Notes: generated from the sequence alone by a model not told the origin. A stretch of DNA of 64,000 nt from Polaromonas sp. CG_9.7 (GCF_015752205.1 NZ_JADOVG010000016.1:20763-84762); one strand, 5' to 3'; positions 10,874 through 18,999 are shown, counted from the stretch's first letter. A program made the numbers and translations.

Positions 10874-11074
10874 ATTCCGAGCCCCAAAGACAACACCAAG
10901 TTGACCGGAGACACCCACCAGCCCGAGATCAAGTCGAACCAGCCTGTGGAAGAAGAATCGCCCATCGGCCTTGGCACCACGGGCATGCAAAGCGGCCTAG
11001 CCGCATCAAGCCATGAAGCTCGAACGCTGCGCATGGCCATGAGTCCACAGGAACCCACCGGCTTTGCCAGTTGA
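10874..11074 (+). CDS. Small hydrophilic protein, apparently with an ATT start codon
   Basis: The frame from 10874 encodes 66 residues, beginning (M)PSPKDNTKLTGDTHQPEIK and ending SPQEPTGFAS. It is rich in Pro, Glu, Ser and Thr, with no membrane segment. A strong Shine-Dalgarno (ACAGGAG) lies six bases before an ATT codon, and no ATG, GTG or TTG is available in frame upstream before the stop at 10841. The codon bias is good. Either ATT is used for initiation, as in infC, or the start codon has mutated and the gene is silent. The function is unknown, and the protein is probably intrinsically disordered. Confidence 0.5.
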   Translation: MPSPKDNTKLTGDTHQPEIKSNQPVEEESPIGLGTTGMQSGLAASSHEARTLRMAMSPQEPTGFAS

Positions 11075-11115
11075 TGCAGGCTGATCCCCCTCAAGGGCTC
11101 AGCCCCCTGGCCTTC

Positions 11116-11313
11116 CTATTTCCTGCCTGAACTGTTGGGCGTGTGCTGGTGGTGCAAATCAGGCGTGTCAGGCATGTTTTTCGAATCTACCCGTGCCTTG
11201 ACGCTGGCCTTGCTGTTGGCCGCTTTCTCGGCCACAGCCTGTTGGCTGCCCAGCGGGCTGGGATGCTTCGCATCATCATGACTGGAGGCGGGTCCGGTTT
11301 TGGTGGGCTTCAT
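11116..11313 (-). CDS. Small hydrophilic, probably disordered protein (65 aa)
   Basis: The ATG at 11313 is preceded by AAGGAG at a good distance. The 65-residue product (MKPTKTGPASSHDDAKHPSP...) is rich in Lys, Ser, Ala, His and Pro, with no hydrophobic segment. It is probably disordered and DNA-binding or stress-related, but I recognise no family. It is convergent with the ATT-start small protein. The longer frame starting at 11358 is less likely because the ribosome binding site points to 11313. Confidence 0.55.
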   Translation of the reverse strand: MKPTKTGPASSHDDAKHPSPLGSQQAVAEKAANSKASVKARVDSKNMPDTPDLHHQHTPNSSGRK

Positions 11314-11701
11314 GGTTTTTGCTCCTTGAGAGGCAGAATCGGAAAATTTGAACAACAAGAGGCCATGGTCTCCCCATCAGGCATTCAGCGCATCGACGCC
11401 GCGGTTTGAATCCACGTAGGAGAGGGGCTCGAAATACCCTTTTCGCGTTGCCGTCATCGTTTAGCCCGATGGAGATGCGTGCTGTGTCCGGTCCGTCCAT
11501 GGCTTGGTACGCAGCGGCGCACAGCGTCCGCTGCCGTGTCAGCCATCAGCCGGCCATCGGCGAGTCTGGGGAGCCCATCATCATTGCCAGCAACTTCGGC
11601 AGATCCCGCTCGGGCATCACGCCCCTCATGGTCTTCATCACCATCAGTACCGACAGCACGACAGTGGCGGCCAGGCCTGCGATCCATCCTTTTCCAGGCA
11701 T
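11276..11701 (-). pseudogene. Broken small membrane protein (DUF6789-like), interrupted by a stop codon
   Basis: From an ATG at 11701 the minus strand reads MPGKGWIAGLAATVVLSVLM and then MKTMRGVMPERDLPKLLAMM. It stops at a TGA after about 51 codons (PMAG then stop). The same frame continues as WLTRQRTLCAAAYQAMDG and runs open into the next gene. The N-terminus resembles small membrane proteins of the DUF6789 kind from memory, in which GWxxH...GxxxWGxxYAxMDG would follow. The hydrophobic core after the stop has degenerated and the rest of the domain is missing. I infer a gene relic; it was not checked by alignment. Confidence 0.4.
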
Positions 11702-11776
11702 GAAATGTCTTGTTGGGGCTGCGGGACGAATGCCGTCGGCGACGGCGCGGGCGCGGGCTGCGGCGACCGGTTCAGC

Positions 11777-12292
11777 TCAGGCCGTCCCCCGGATCGGGTA
11801 CTCCTTGTCCATCACGAAGCGCACACCCTTGAGGAGCGCCTTGAGGTCCGGGCGGGCAAAGGGCGCGTTCGACACATCCACGACTTGCACCTGCCCCTGC
11901 GGATTGAGCACGAACACGCCTGGCTCGGAGAACGGCCGGTCGGTTTCCTCGGCCGAGCGCGGCGCGGACACGTACAGCCCCAGCTGGTGCATCTGCTCGA
12001 CCGACAGGTCGTAGCCGACAGGAAACGTCCAGCCGCATGCGGTCACTTCGGTTTCAGCCTTGTCGCGGCTGTCGGCCGAGACGGTGAAGACGGCCACCTG
12101 CGCTGCCTTGAAATCGTCTAGCATCCCCTGGAGCGTATCAAGGTAGGTTTTGCAAATAGGACAATGCTTGCCTCGGTACACCACCAGCATGCGCCAGCCG
12201 CTGTCTTGTGCCGGCTCGACGCGACCACCCTTGACAGCATCCCAGCCCATCGGGGGAAAGGCTGCGCCGGCACTCATTTTTTGGTTGTTCAT
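11777..12292 (-). CDS. Peroxiredoxin-like (AhpC/TSA superfamily) protein
   Basis: The 171-residue protein has a thioredoxin fold with a CxxC motif in YRGKHCPICKTYLDTLQ at about residues 39-55. It also has the later strand pattern FTVSADSRDKAETEV typical of the AhpC/TSA redoxin superfamily. It probably reduces peroxides or disulfides in the cytoplasm. The motif differs from the classical PxxxTxxC peroxidatic site, so thiol-disulfide exchange is also possible. The ATG at 12292 has GGAG nine bases upstream. It is monocistronic, with a 273-base gap on its upstream side. Confidence 0.8.
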   Translation of the reverse strand: MNNQKMSAGAAFPPMGWDAVKGGRVEPAQDSGWRMLVVYRGKHCPICKTYLDTLQGMLDDFKAAQVAVFTVSADSRDKAETEVTACGWTFPVGYDLSVEQMHQLGLYVSAPRSAEETDRPFSEPGVFVLNPQGQVQVVDVSNAPFARPDLKALLKGVRFVMDKEYPIRGTA

Positions 12293-12565
12293 GTGGTTTC
12301 TCCATAGGCGTGTGGATGGGCATCCGGCTTGCAACTCACCAGCGAGCAGCGAGCACCAAGGGCTTGAGCCTAAACCGCATGGTGTGGCAACCGCTTGGGC
12401 AGTTGGCGCCAGCCTGGGTAAGCCTTCACCTACAGGTTGGTTGCGCGTGGGACCAGACCACCGGGGCCTGCGCAGGGGCCCTGCAAGACGCGCCTGGAGC
12501 AGCTTTTCGCCTGCCGGGCAATGCACGCGATGGGCTGCAGGGTCGCCCGGCGACGCTGGTGTTGC
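12293..12565. other. Intergenic gap between RIO kinase and peroxiredoxin genes
   Basis: No gene or recognisable motif was seen. It presumably contains the promoter of the peroxiredoxin-like gene on the minus strand. Confidence 0.4.
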
Positions 12566-13420
12566 CTACGACTGGCCCATGCGCACCCGCCGGGCGGCTT
12601 CCTGGGCGCTGGCATCGTCGATTTCGCGCAGCACGCCACCCAGGTCCACCGGCCCGGCCTTGCGCTTGAAATGGCCGGTCAGCACGGTGTCGGGGTACAG
12701 CACGCCGCGCTGGTACAAATCCCACATCTCGTTGCCGTAGTCGATCTTCAGCAGGTCAGGCGCGAAACGGCCAAAGAAGTTGCGCAGGTTGGCCACGTCG
12801 CGCAGCAGCATGCGGCTGGCGTGGTTGTTGCCGGCGGCATCCACCGCCTGCGGCAGGTCGATGATGACCGGGCCGTCTTCGGCCAGGAGGATGTTGAACT
12901 CGGACAGGTCGCCATGGACGACGCCCGCGCACAGCATGCGGATGACTTCGGCGATCAGGCTGGCATGGTGCCGGCGCGCCTGCTCGGGCGTGAAGTCCAC
13001 GTCGTTCAGGCGCGGCGCGGCGTCGCCGTTCGCGTCGGTCACGAGTTCCATCAGCAGCACGCCGTCACAAAAGTTGTACGGCTGGGGCACGCGCACGCCG
13101 GCGTCGGCCAGTTTGTACAGGGCATCGACCTCGGCGCTTTGCCAGGCGGCTTCGCTGGCCTGCCGGCCGAACTTGGTTCCCTTGGCCATGGCGCGTGCCT
13201 GGCGGCTGTTCTTGACCTTGCGGTTCTCGGTGTAATCGACCGCCTGGCGAAAGCTGCGCTGGTCGGCTTCCTTGTAAATCTTGGCGCATCGGGTTTCATC
13301 GCCGCAGCGAACCACATAAACCATCGCTTCCTTGCCGCTCATGAGCTGGCGGACGACGGTATCGATCAGGCCCTCTTCAACGAGGGATTGCAGTCTTGGG
13401 GGTGCTTTCATGTCTGCCAT
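12566..13420 (-). CDS. RIO-type serine protein kinase
   Basis: The 284-residue protein has the RIO kinase layout. An N-terminal glycine-poor ATP loop, LMSGKEAMVYVVRCG, is followed by the ATP-binding Lys in CAKIYKEADQRSF, the catalytic loop HGDLSEFNIL and the metal loop IIDLPQAVD. RIO kinases are atypical cytoplasmic Ser kinases. Bacterial members are thought to help ribosome biogenesis, but substrates are unknown. The start is taken at 13420 (MADMKAPPRLQ); an ATG nine bases later or a longer frame to 13465 are alternatives. The upstream side abuts the divergent TetR promoter. Confidence 0.88.
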   Translation of the reverse strand: MADMKAPPRLQSLVEEGLIDTVVRQLMSGKEAMVYVVRCGDETRCAKIYKEADQRSFRQAVDYTENRKVKNSRQARAMAKGTKFGRQASEAAWQSAEVDALYKLADAGVRVPQPYNFCDGVLLMELVTDANGDAAPRLNDVDFTPEQARRHHASLIAEVIRMLCAGVVHGDLSEFNILLAEDGPVIIDLPQAVDAAGNNHASRMLLRDVANLRNFFGRFAPDLLKIDYGNEMWDLYQRGVLYPDTVLTGHFKRKAGPVDLGGVLREIDDASAQEAARRVRMGQS

Positions 13421-13465
13421 TGTGCCCGGCAACAACGCCAGCCCGACAGCACGCAAAGACCGCAC

Positions 13466-13480
13466 TAGACGACTGGTCTA
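13466..13480. promoter_or_regulatory. Candidate operator of the TetR/NemR-like regulator (autoregulation)
   Basis: TAGAC-GACTG-GTCTA is a perfect 5-bp inverted repeat with a 5-base spacer, 24 bases before the regulator start. A near copy precedes yqhD at 14177-14191, and the flanking bases are also alike. It resembles NemR-type operators. Binding by the adjacent TetR protein is inferred from position. Confidence 0.7.
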
Positions 13481-13503
13481 ATTTAAAAGGTAAACTCCAG
13501 CCC

Positions 13504-14109
13504 ATGAGCAACGAACACACGGATGTCAAGCAGCACATCCTCGACACCGGACGCACCATTATTCTGGGCAAGGGTTTTTCGGCGGTCGGACTGAACGAGA
13601 TTCTGGCCACTGCCCGCGTGCCCAAGGGGTCGTTCTACCACTACTTCAAATCCAAGGAAGCGTTTGGCGAAGCGCTGGTGGACAGCTACGTGAAAGACTA
13701 CCTCACGCATGTTGACCTGCAACTGCGGCCCAACGGAATGCCTGCCGCAGAGCGCCTGATGGGTTACTGGGAAAGCTGGGCCAGCACGGACGATACGCAG
13801 GTCACTGACTGCAACTGTCTGGTCGTGAAGCTGAGCGGCGAGGTCTGCGACATGTCCGAAGCGATGCGAGTGGCCTTGCTGCACGGCACCAACCTGATCA
13901 TCGAACGGCTGGGCCAGTGTATTCAGGAAGGTTTGGAAGACGGTTCGCTGTCCAGCGATTTCAATGCCAGTCAGACAGCGCTGACACTGTACGAGCTTTG
14001 GCTGGGTGCGGCCCTGCTGACCAAAATCCGGCGTGATCGCAGCGCCATGGATGCGGCCATGACCGCCACTTTGGGCTTGCTGAAACTGCCTCAACTCACA
14101 GCCGCCTGA
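13504..14109 (+). CDS. TetR-family regulator, NemR-like
   Basis: The 201-residue protein has an N-terminal helix-turn-helix (about residues 28-48, ILATARVPKGSFYHYFKSKE) and a C-terminal ligand domain. The segment VTDCNCLVVKLSGEVC carries clustered cysteines at about 100-115, where NemR-type electrophile sensors keep their reactive Cys. It is likely a repressor released by quinones, aldehydes or other electrophiles. The neighbours YqhD, NemA, a DJ-1 protein and an aldehyde dehydrogenase are the expected targets. The operator-like repeat before its own gene suggests autorepression. The ATG at 13504 gives the normal family length. Confidence 0.88.
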   Translation: MSNEHTDVKQHILDTGRTIILGKGFSAVGLNEILATARVPKGSFYHYFKSKEAFGEALVDSYVKDYLTHVDLQLRPNGMPAAERLMGYWESWASTDDTQVTDCNCLVVKLSGEVCDMSEAMRVALLHGTNLIIERLGQCIQEGLEDGSLSSDFNASQTALTLYELWLGAALLTKIRRDRSAMDAAMTATLGLLKLPQLTAA

Positions 14110-14134
14110 CCATTTTTTTATAACCATCCCGGCC

Positions 14135-14167
14135 CGCAGGGTTCATGCCCTGCGAGCCATTTTTTTT
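14135..14167 (+). terminator. Rho-independent terminator after the TetR gene
   Basis: A CGCAGGG stem (14135-14141) pairs with CCCTGCG (14148-14154) around a six-base loop. AGCCATTTTTTTT follows. It separates the regulator transcript from yqhD. Confidence 0.8.
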
Positions 14168-14176
14168 CACACCCAT

Positions 14177-14191
14177 TAGCCGACTGGTCTA
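14177..14191. promoter_or_regulatory. Candidate NemR-type operator before yqhD
   Basis: TAGCC-GACTG-GTCTA matches the regulator's own operator in 14 of 15 positions and lies 15 bases before the yqhD start. A repressor bound here would block the yqhD-nemA transcript. Confidence 0.7.
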
Positions 14192-14206
14192 TTTCAAAAG
14201 GAAAAC

Positions 14207-15364
14207 ATGCAGAGTTTTACGTTTCACAACCCCACCCAAATCATTTTCGGACGTGACAAGGTCGCCGAGCTGGCCAATCTGGTGCCTGCCACCGCCAAAG
14301 TGCTGCTGCTGTACGGTGGCGCCAGTGCCGAGAAAACCGGCACGCTGGCCGAAGTCAGGGCGGCGCTGGGCGAGCGCGTGCTGCAGGAGTTTGGCGGTAT
14401 CGAGCCCAACCCGACCTATGAAACGCTGATGAAGGCGGTCGAGCAGGTCAAGCGCGAAAAGATCGACTTTTTGCTGGCCGTCGGCGGCGGCTCGGTGATT
14501 GACGGCACCAAGTTTGTCGCGGCTGCAGCTTGCTTCGACGGCGAGCCATGGGACATCCTGCTGAAGCAGGGCAACAACGTGACCCGCGCCCTGCCTTTCG
14601 GCACGGTGCTGACCTTGCCCGCCACCGGTTCGGAAATGAACAACGGCTCGGTCGTGACACGCAAGGCGACGCAGACCAAGCTGGCGTTCAAAAGCCTCCA
14701 CGTCTTTCCGGTGTTCTCGGTGCTGGACCCTACCAAGACCTTCACCCTGCCGCCCAAGCAGATTGCCAACGGCATCGCGGATGCCTTTGTGCACACGGTC
14801 GAGCAGTACCTGACCTACCCGGTGCAGGGCCTGGCGCAAGACCGCTTCGCCGAGGGCTTGCTGCAAACGCTGATTGAAATCGCCCCCAAGGCGCTGGCCG
14901 AGCCGGAAGACTACGACACCCGCGCCAACCTGATGTGGACCGCCACGCTGGCACTCAACGGCCTGATCGGCGCCGGTGTGCCGCAGGACTGGGCCACCCA
15001 CATGATCGGACACGAACTGACGGCGCTGTATGGCATCGACCATGCCCGCACGCTGGCCATCGTGCTGCCTCCGCTGCTCAACGTGCAGCGCAAAACCAAG
15101 CGCGCCAAACTGCTTCAGTATGCCGAGCGCGTCTGGCACATCACCAGCGGCACTGACGACGAGCGGATTGACGCGGCTATCGAGCGTACCCGTGGATTTT
15201 TCGAAAGCCTGGGTATCAGCACCCGGCTGTCGGGCTACCACCTCGGAAGCGAAGTGGTCGATGCGGTGGTCAGGCAACTTGAAGCCAATGGCATGACCCG
15301 TTTGGGCGAACACCAGGACATCAGCCCGCAAGTCAGCCGGACCATTCTGGAAGCCGCACTGTAA
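14207..15364 (+). CDS. yqhD: NADPH-dependent aldehyde reductase, iron-type alcohol dehydrogenase (YqhD)
   Basis: The 385-residue protein is collinear with E. coli YqhD, which reduces short-chain and lipid-peroxidation aldehydes (acrolein, malondialdehyde, glyoxals) with NADPH. The nucleotide motif GGGSVIDGTKF lies at about 94-104. The metal ligands sit in ADAFVHTVEQY (Asp and His) and in THMIGHELTALYGIDHA (two His). The NADPH pocket GGASAEKTG is near residue 38. It is the first gene after the operator at 14177 and is followed by nemA after a strong hairpin. Expression is probably induced by electrophiles through the adjacent TetR protein. Confidence 0.93.
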   Translation: MQSFTFHNPTQIIFGRDKVAELANLVPATAKVLLLYGGASAEKTGTLAEVRAALGERVLQEFGGIEPNPTYETLMKAVEQVKREKIDFLLAVGGGSVIDGTKFVAAAACFDGEPWDILLKQGNNVTRALPFGTVLTLPATGSEMNNGSVVTRKATQTKLAFKSLHVFPVFSVLDPTKTFTLPPKQIANGIADAFVHTVEQYLTYPVQGLAQDRFAEGLLQTLIEIAPKALAEPEDYDTRANLMWTATLALNGLIGAGVPQDWATHMIGHELTALYGIDHARTLAIVLPPLLNVQRKTKRAKLLQYAERVWHITSGTDDERIDAAIERTRGFFESLGISTRLSGYHLGSEVVDAVVRQLEANGMTRLGEHQDISPQVSRTILEAAL

Positions 15365-15381
15365 ATCATTGGACGTTCCGC

Positions 15382-15407
15382 ACTGCGGACTTCAAGAAGT
15401 CCGCAGT
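15382..15407. repeat. Perfect inverted repeat between yqhD and nemA
   Basis: ACTGCGGACTTC at 15382-15393 is followed after AA by its exact reverse complement (15396-15407). The hairpin has no U-run behind it, so it is unlikely to be a simple terminator. It may be an mRNA processing or stabilising element or a protein-binding palindrome. Confidence 0.75.
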
Positions 15408-15476
15408 CCCGGGCTGTCGTACCAGAACCACTGGCAAAAACAGCCCCATTTTTATCCCTCAACCTAGAAGACCCCC

Positions 15477-16586
15477 ATGCTGAAAAAACTCCTTACCCCC
15501 CTGAAAATGGGCAACACCACCCTGCCCAACCGCGTCATCATGGCGCCGCTGACCCGCTCGCGGGCCGGCCAGCCGGGCGACATTCCGAATGCGCTCAATG
15601 TCGAGTACTACACGCAGCGCGCCAGCGCCGGCATGATCGTCACCGAAGCCACGCAGGTGTCCCGGCAAGGCCAGGGCTATGCCCTGACGCCTGGCATCTA
15701 CACCGATGCACAGGAAGCCGGCTGGAAAAAAGTCGTGCAGGCCGTGCATGCCCAGTACGGCCATATCGCATTGCAACTCTGGCATGTCGGCCGCATCTCG
15801 CATTCGCTGCTGCAGGAAAACGGCGCTGCGCCGGTCGCGCCGTCGGCCCTGATTGCCAAAGACGCCCAGTGCTTCGTGATCCAGCCTGACGGCACCGCTG
15901 AAAACGTTCCCACTGAAACCCCGCGCGCACTGGCGACAGAAGAACTGCCAGGCATCGTCGAGCAGTACCGCCAAGCCGCCGTGCGCGGCCAGCGGGCCGG
16001 CTTTGACTTTCTGGAAGTGCATGCGGCCAACGGCTACCTGCTGCAGCAGTTTTTGTCGACCAACAGCAACCAGCGCACCGACGCCTACGGCGGCAGCCTG
16101 GAAAACCGCGCGCGCCTGACGCTCGAAGTGCTGGATGCGGTGATTGAAAAAGTCGGCGCCAAACAGGTCGGCGTGCGCTTGTCGCCGCACTTTATGGGAA
16201 TGGACATTGCCGACAGCGAAGCCGAAGCCAGCGCTTTGTACCTGGCCAAAGCCTTCACCGAGCGCGGCATTGCCTATCTGCACATCGCCGAGCCCGACTG
16301 GATCGGCGGGCCTGAGTTGACCGCTGTTTTCCGCGCGCAAATTCGTGCGGCGTTCAACGGCGTGCTGATTTTCTGCGGCGGCTACACGGCAGATGAAGCC
16401 GATGCGCTGATTGACCAAGGCACGGGAGACGCCGTGGCCTTTGGCCGGGCGTTCATTGCCAACGCTGACCTGGTCGAGCGTTTCCGTCAGGGCGCCGCGC
16501 TCAATACGCCTGACCGCACGACCTTTTACGGCGGCGGTGCGCATGGTTACACCGATTACCCGGTACTGGATTTGCAGCCGGCGTAA
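15477..16586 (+). CDS. nemA: N-ethylmaleimide reductase / alkene reductase (Old Yellow Enzyme family)
   Basis: This FMN-dependent enzyme uses NAD(P)H to reduce activated C=C bonds and nitro or nitrate ester compounds. The 369-residue TIM barrel shows APLTRSRA near the N-terminus, the substrate-binding His/Asn pair in VHAANGYLLQQFL (about 180-192), and the FMN/structural signature TDAYGGSLENRARL (about 201-214). NemA-type enzymes accompany NemR regulators in electrophile detoxification, which fits this cluster. It is transcribed with yqhD, separated by 112 bases containing a hairpin. Confidence in family is very high. Confidence 0.93.
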   Translation: MLKKLLTPLKMGNTTLPNRVIMAPLTRSRAGQPGDIPNALNVEYYTQRASAGMIVTEATQVSRQGQGYALTPGIYTDAQEAGWKKVVQAVHAQYGHIALQLWHVGRISHSLLQENGAAPVAPSALIAKDAQCFVIQPDGTAENVPTETPRALATEELPGIVEQYRQAAVRGQRAGFDFLEVHAANGYLLQQFLSTNSNQRTDAYGGSLENRARLTLEVLDAVIEKVGAKQVGVRLSPHFMGMDIADSEAEASALYLAKAFTERGIAYLHIAEPDWIGGPELTAVFRAQIRAAFNGVLIFCGGYTADEADALIDQGTGDAVAFGRAFIANADLVERFRQGAALNTPDRTTFYGGGAHGYTDYPVLDLQPA

Positions 16587-16603
16587 GGGCCAGACGCGTC
16601 ACA

Positions 16604-16660
16604 GCGCTATCAAATAAATAGCTGCCTGTGCTTATGGTACTTGCGCAAAAGTACTTTTTC
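16604..16660 (+). repeat. Dispersed dyad repeat, copy d (possible terminator)
   Basis: GCTATCAAATAAATAGCTGC is followed by a GTACTT-GCGCAA-AAGTAC hairpin at 16637-16654 and a run of five T. The second half would work as a weak intrinsic terminator between nemA and the DJ-1 gene, which may therefore be expressed less than or separately from nemA. Confidence 0.6.
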
Positions 16661-16754
16661 ATTGATAAAGAGCAGCCAAGCAAGCATTTTGACGGTATCA
16701 AACCGCCGCTCCTGCCCCGGATGAGGCAGGAACGGCAAACAAAGGACGACATAT

Positions 16755-17438
16755 ATGAAAATTCTGATGGTTCTCACCTCGCACGACCAACTCGGCAACA
16801 CCGGCAAGAAAACCGGTTTTTGGCTGGAAGAATTTGCCGCACCCTACTACGCGTTCAAGGATGCCGGCGCCGACGTGACACTGGTTTCACCCCAGGGCGG
16901 CCAGCCGCCGCTCGACCCGAAAAGCGACGAGGCCGACGCGCAGACCGATGCCACACGCCGCTTCAAGGCCGACCCGGCCGCGCAACAGGCGCTGGCCCAC
17001 ACCGGCAAGCTGTCGGCAGTCTCAGGCGATGGCTTTGACGCGTTGTTCTACCCCGGCGGCCACGGCCCGCTGTGGGACCTGGCAGAAGATGCCGATTCCA
17101 TCAAATTGATCGAATCCATGGCCGCTGCCGGCAAGACGGTGTCCGCCGTTTGTCATGCCCCCGGCGTGCTGCGCCATGTCAAGGCAGCCGACGGCTCGCC
17201 GCTGGTCAAGGACAAAAAAGTCACCGGCTTCACCAACACCGAAGAAGCGGGCGTGCAACTGACCGACATCGTGCCCTTCCTGGTCGAAGACATGCTGGTG
17301 AAAAACGGCGGTCATTACAGCAAAGGGGCTGACTGGCAGTCGTATGTTGTCACCGACGGCAAGCTGATCACCGGCCAGAATCCGGCGTCGTCAGAAGCAG
17401 CCGCATTGGCCGTTGTACGTCAACTGAAGGGCGAGTAA
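16755..17438 (+). CDS. DJ-1/PfpI superfamily protein (Hsp31/glyoxalase III-like)
   Basis: The 227-residue protein has the class I glutamine amidotransferase-like fold. The nucleophile-elbow Cys lies in SAVCHAPGVLRHV at about residues 130-142, and an acidic/His partner is in YPGGHGPLWDL at about 98-108. The N-terminus LTSHDQLGNTGKKTGFWLEE matches the Hsp31-like subgroup, which degrades methylglyoxal without glutathione or acts as a protein repair/chaperone enzyme. It lies in the electrophile-stress cluster downstream of nemA, preceded by an AAAGGACG ribosome binding site. The exact substrate is inferred from family only. Confidence 0.88.
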   Translation: MKILMVLTSHDQLGNTGKKTGFWLEEFAAPYYAFKDAGADVTLVSPQGGQPPLDPKSDEADAQTDATRRFKADPAAQQALAHTGKLSAVSGDGFDALFYPGGHGPLWDLAEDADSIKLIESMAAAGKTVSAVCHAPGVLRHVKAADGSPLVKDKKVTGFTNTEEAGVQLTDIVPFLVEDMLVKNGGHYSKGADWQSYVVTDGKLITGQNPASSEAAALAVVRQLKGE

Positions 17439-17538
17439 ATCAGGCATTGACCCATAGGCGCGCAGCTTGAAGGCCGAGGGCCAGGCAAGCCGCCCACGGG
17501 TCCAATCGTTCATTTGTCAACCCATTAAAAAGGAAACC

Positions 17539-18909
17539 ATGGCCTACCAAAGTACCAATCCCTACAACGGAAAAGTTCTCCAGACGTTCGACGAAATCAC
17601 CGACGCCGCACTGGAGGAAAAACTCCAGCAGGCGTCCAGCTGCTATGAAACCGAATGGCGCGGCAAAAGCTTTGCCGAGCGCTCCGCCGTGCTGGCCCGC
17701 GCCGCCGCCATCCTGCGCGAACGCCCGCAGGAGTTTGCCGAGCTGATCACGCTGGAAATGGGCAAGCTGTTGCCACAAAGCATGGGAGAGGTTGCGCTGA
17801 GCGCCGCTATCCTCGACTATTACGCCGAGCATGCCGAGCGTTTTCTGGCCCCTGAAAAAATCGCCACGCCGCGCGGTGAGGCAATGGTTGAAAGCAGTCC
17901 CATCGGCGTGCTGTTCGGCGTCGAGCCCTGGAACTACCCGTACTACCAGATCGCCCGCTTTGCCGCGCCCAACCTGATGGCTGGCAACGTCGTCATGGTC
18001 AAGCATTCTTCCAGCGTGCCGCAATGCGCGCTGGCCTGGGAGCGCCTGATGTTTGAGGCCGGCGCACCGGCAGGGGCCTACACCAACCTGTTCATCTCCA
18101 AGGACCAGGTGACGCAGGTGATTGACGATGTGCGCATTCGTGCGGTGGCGCTGACCGGCAGCGAAGCAGCTGGCGCCGTCGTGGCAGCGCGGGCCGGACA
18201 GAACCTGAAAAAGACGACGATGGAACTCGGCGGCAGCGACGCCTTCATCGTGCTTGACGACGCCGACCTGGACAAGGCGGTCAAGCATGCCGTCAGTGGC
18301 CGCATGGGCAATTCAGGCCAGGCCTGCACCGCGTCCAAACGCTTCATCGTGGTCGAATCGATGGCTGACGGTTTTCTGCAGAAATTCCAGTCTGCGCTGG
18401 AAAACTTCAAGCCCGGCGACCCGATGGACAAGCAGACCACGCTGGCGCCACTGTCCTCGCTTGACGCGCTGAAGAACCTGATCGGCCAGGTGGACGAGGC
18501 GGTGGCTGGCGGCGCACGCTTGCTGATTGGCGGCAAGCGCATTGAAGGCCTGGACGGCAACTTCATGCAGCCCACCATCCTGGCCGACATCGACAAGAGC
18601 AACCCGGCGTACATGCAGGAGTTCTTTGGCCCGGTGGCGCTGTTCTTCCGCGTGGCTGACGAAGATGCCGCCGTGGCGCTGGCCAATGATTCACCGTTCG
18701 GCCTGGGCGGTTCGGTGTTCACACAAGACATCGAGCGCGGCAAGCGCGTCGCGCGGCGCATTGACACCGGCATGGTGTTTATCAATTCGGGGGCCACGTC
18801 ATCACCGGAACTGCCATTTGGCGGCGTGAAGAATTCAGGCTATGGTCGCGAACTGTCAGGCGCGGGCATCCAGGAATTTGTCAACAAGAAGTTGATACGG
18901 GTCAGCTGA
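17539..18909 (+). CDS. NAD(P)-dependent aldehyde dehydrogenase (succinate-semialdehyde dehydrogenase type)
   Basis: The 456-residue protein has the aldehyde dehydrogenase fold. The general-base Glu lies in MELGGSDAF at about residues 229-237 and the catalytic Cys in GQACTASKRF at about 263-272. The N-terminal STNPYNGKVLQTF is the short form seen in YneI/Sad-like enzymes. It oxidises an aldehyde to its acid. With YqhD, NemA and the DJ-1 protein it would complete aldehyde detoxification; gamma-aminobutyrate degradation is the alternative from family annotation. The ATG at 17539 follows AAAAAGGAAACC. It is the last gene of the cluster. Confidence 0.9.
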   Translation: MAYQSTNPYNGKVLQTFDEITDAALEEKLQQASSCYETEWRGKSFAERSAVLARAAAILRERPQEFAELITLEMGKLLPQSMGEVALSAAILDYYAEHAERFLAPEKIATPRGEAMVESSPIGVLFGVEPWNYPYYQIARFAAPNLMAGNVVMVKHSSSVPQCALAWERLMFEAGAPAGAYTNLFISKDQVTQVIDDVRIRAVALTGSEAAGAVVAARAGQNLKKTTMELGGSDAFIVLDDADLDKAVKHAVSGRMGNSGQACTASKRFIVVESMADGFLQKFQSALENFKPGDPMDKQTTLAPLSSLDALKNLIGQVDEAVAGGARLLIGGKRIEGLDGNFMQPTILADIDKSNPAYMQEFFGPVALFFRVADEDAAVALANDSPFGLGGSVFTQDIERGKRVARRIDTGMVFINSGATSSPELPFGGVKNSGYGRELSGAGIQEFVNKKLIRVS

Positions 18910-18919
18910 AAATGCTTTT

Positions 18920-18950
18920 TTGCTATTGAAAAAATAGCATTAAACGCTTT
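18920..18950. repeat. Dispersed dyad repeat, copy e (partial)
   Basis: TGCTATTGAAAAAATAGCA at 18921-18939 has the dyad of the repeat family. The second half is less like the other copies, so orientation is unclear. Confidence 0.45.
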
Positions 18951-18958
18951 CAGGTCAA

Positions 18959-18999
18959 GCGAAGCAGCCATTATTTCCTTGAAATAGTGGCTGTTTCGC
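18959..18999. terminator. Long hairpin between convergent aldehyde dehydrogenase and sugar transferase genes
   Basis: The 19-base arm GCGAAGCAGCCATTATTTC (18959-18977) pairs with 18981-18999 with two mismatches, both tolerable as G-U pairs on one strand. The loop is three bases. It probably blocks read-through between convergent genes, though no long U-tract follows. Confidence 0.5.

Noticed and set aside
11406..12121. Two long overlapping plus-strand frames
   Set aside because: They are antisense to the peroxiredoxin-like gene and the membrane protein relic, which have motif support.
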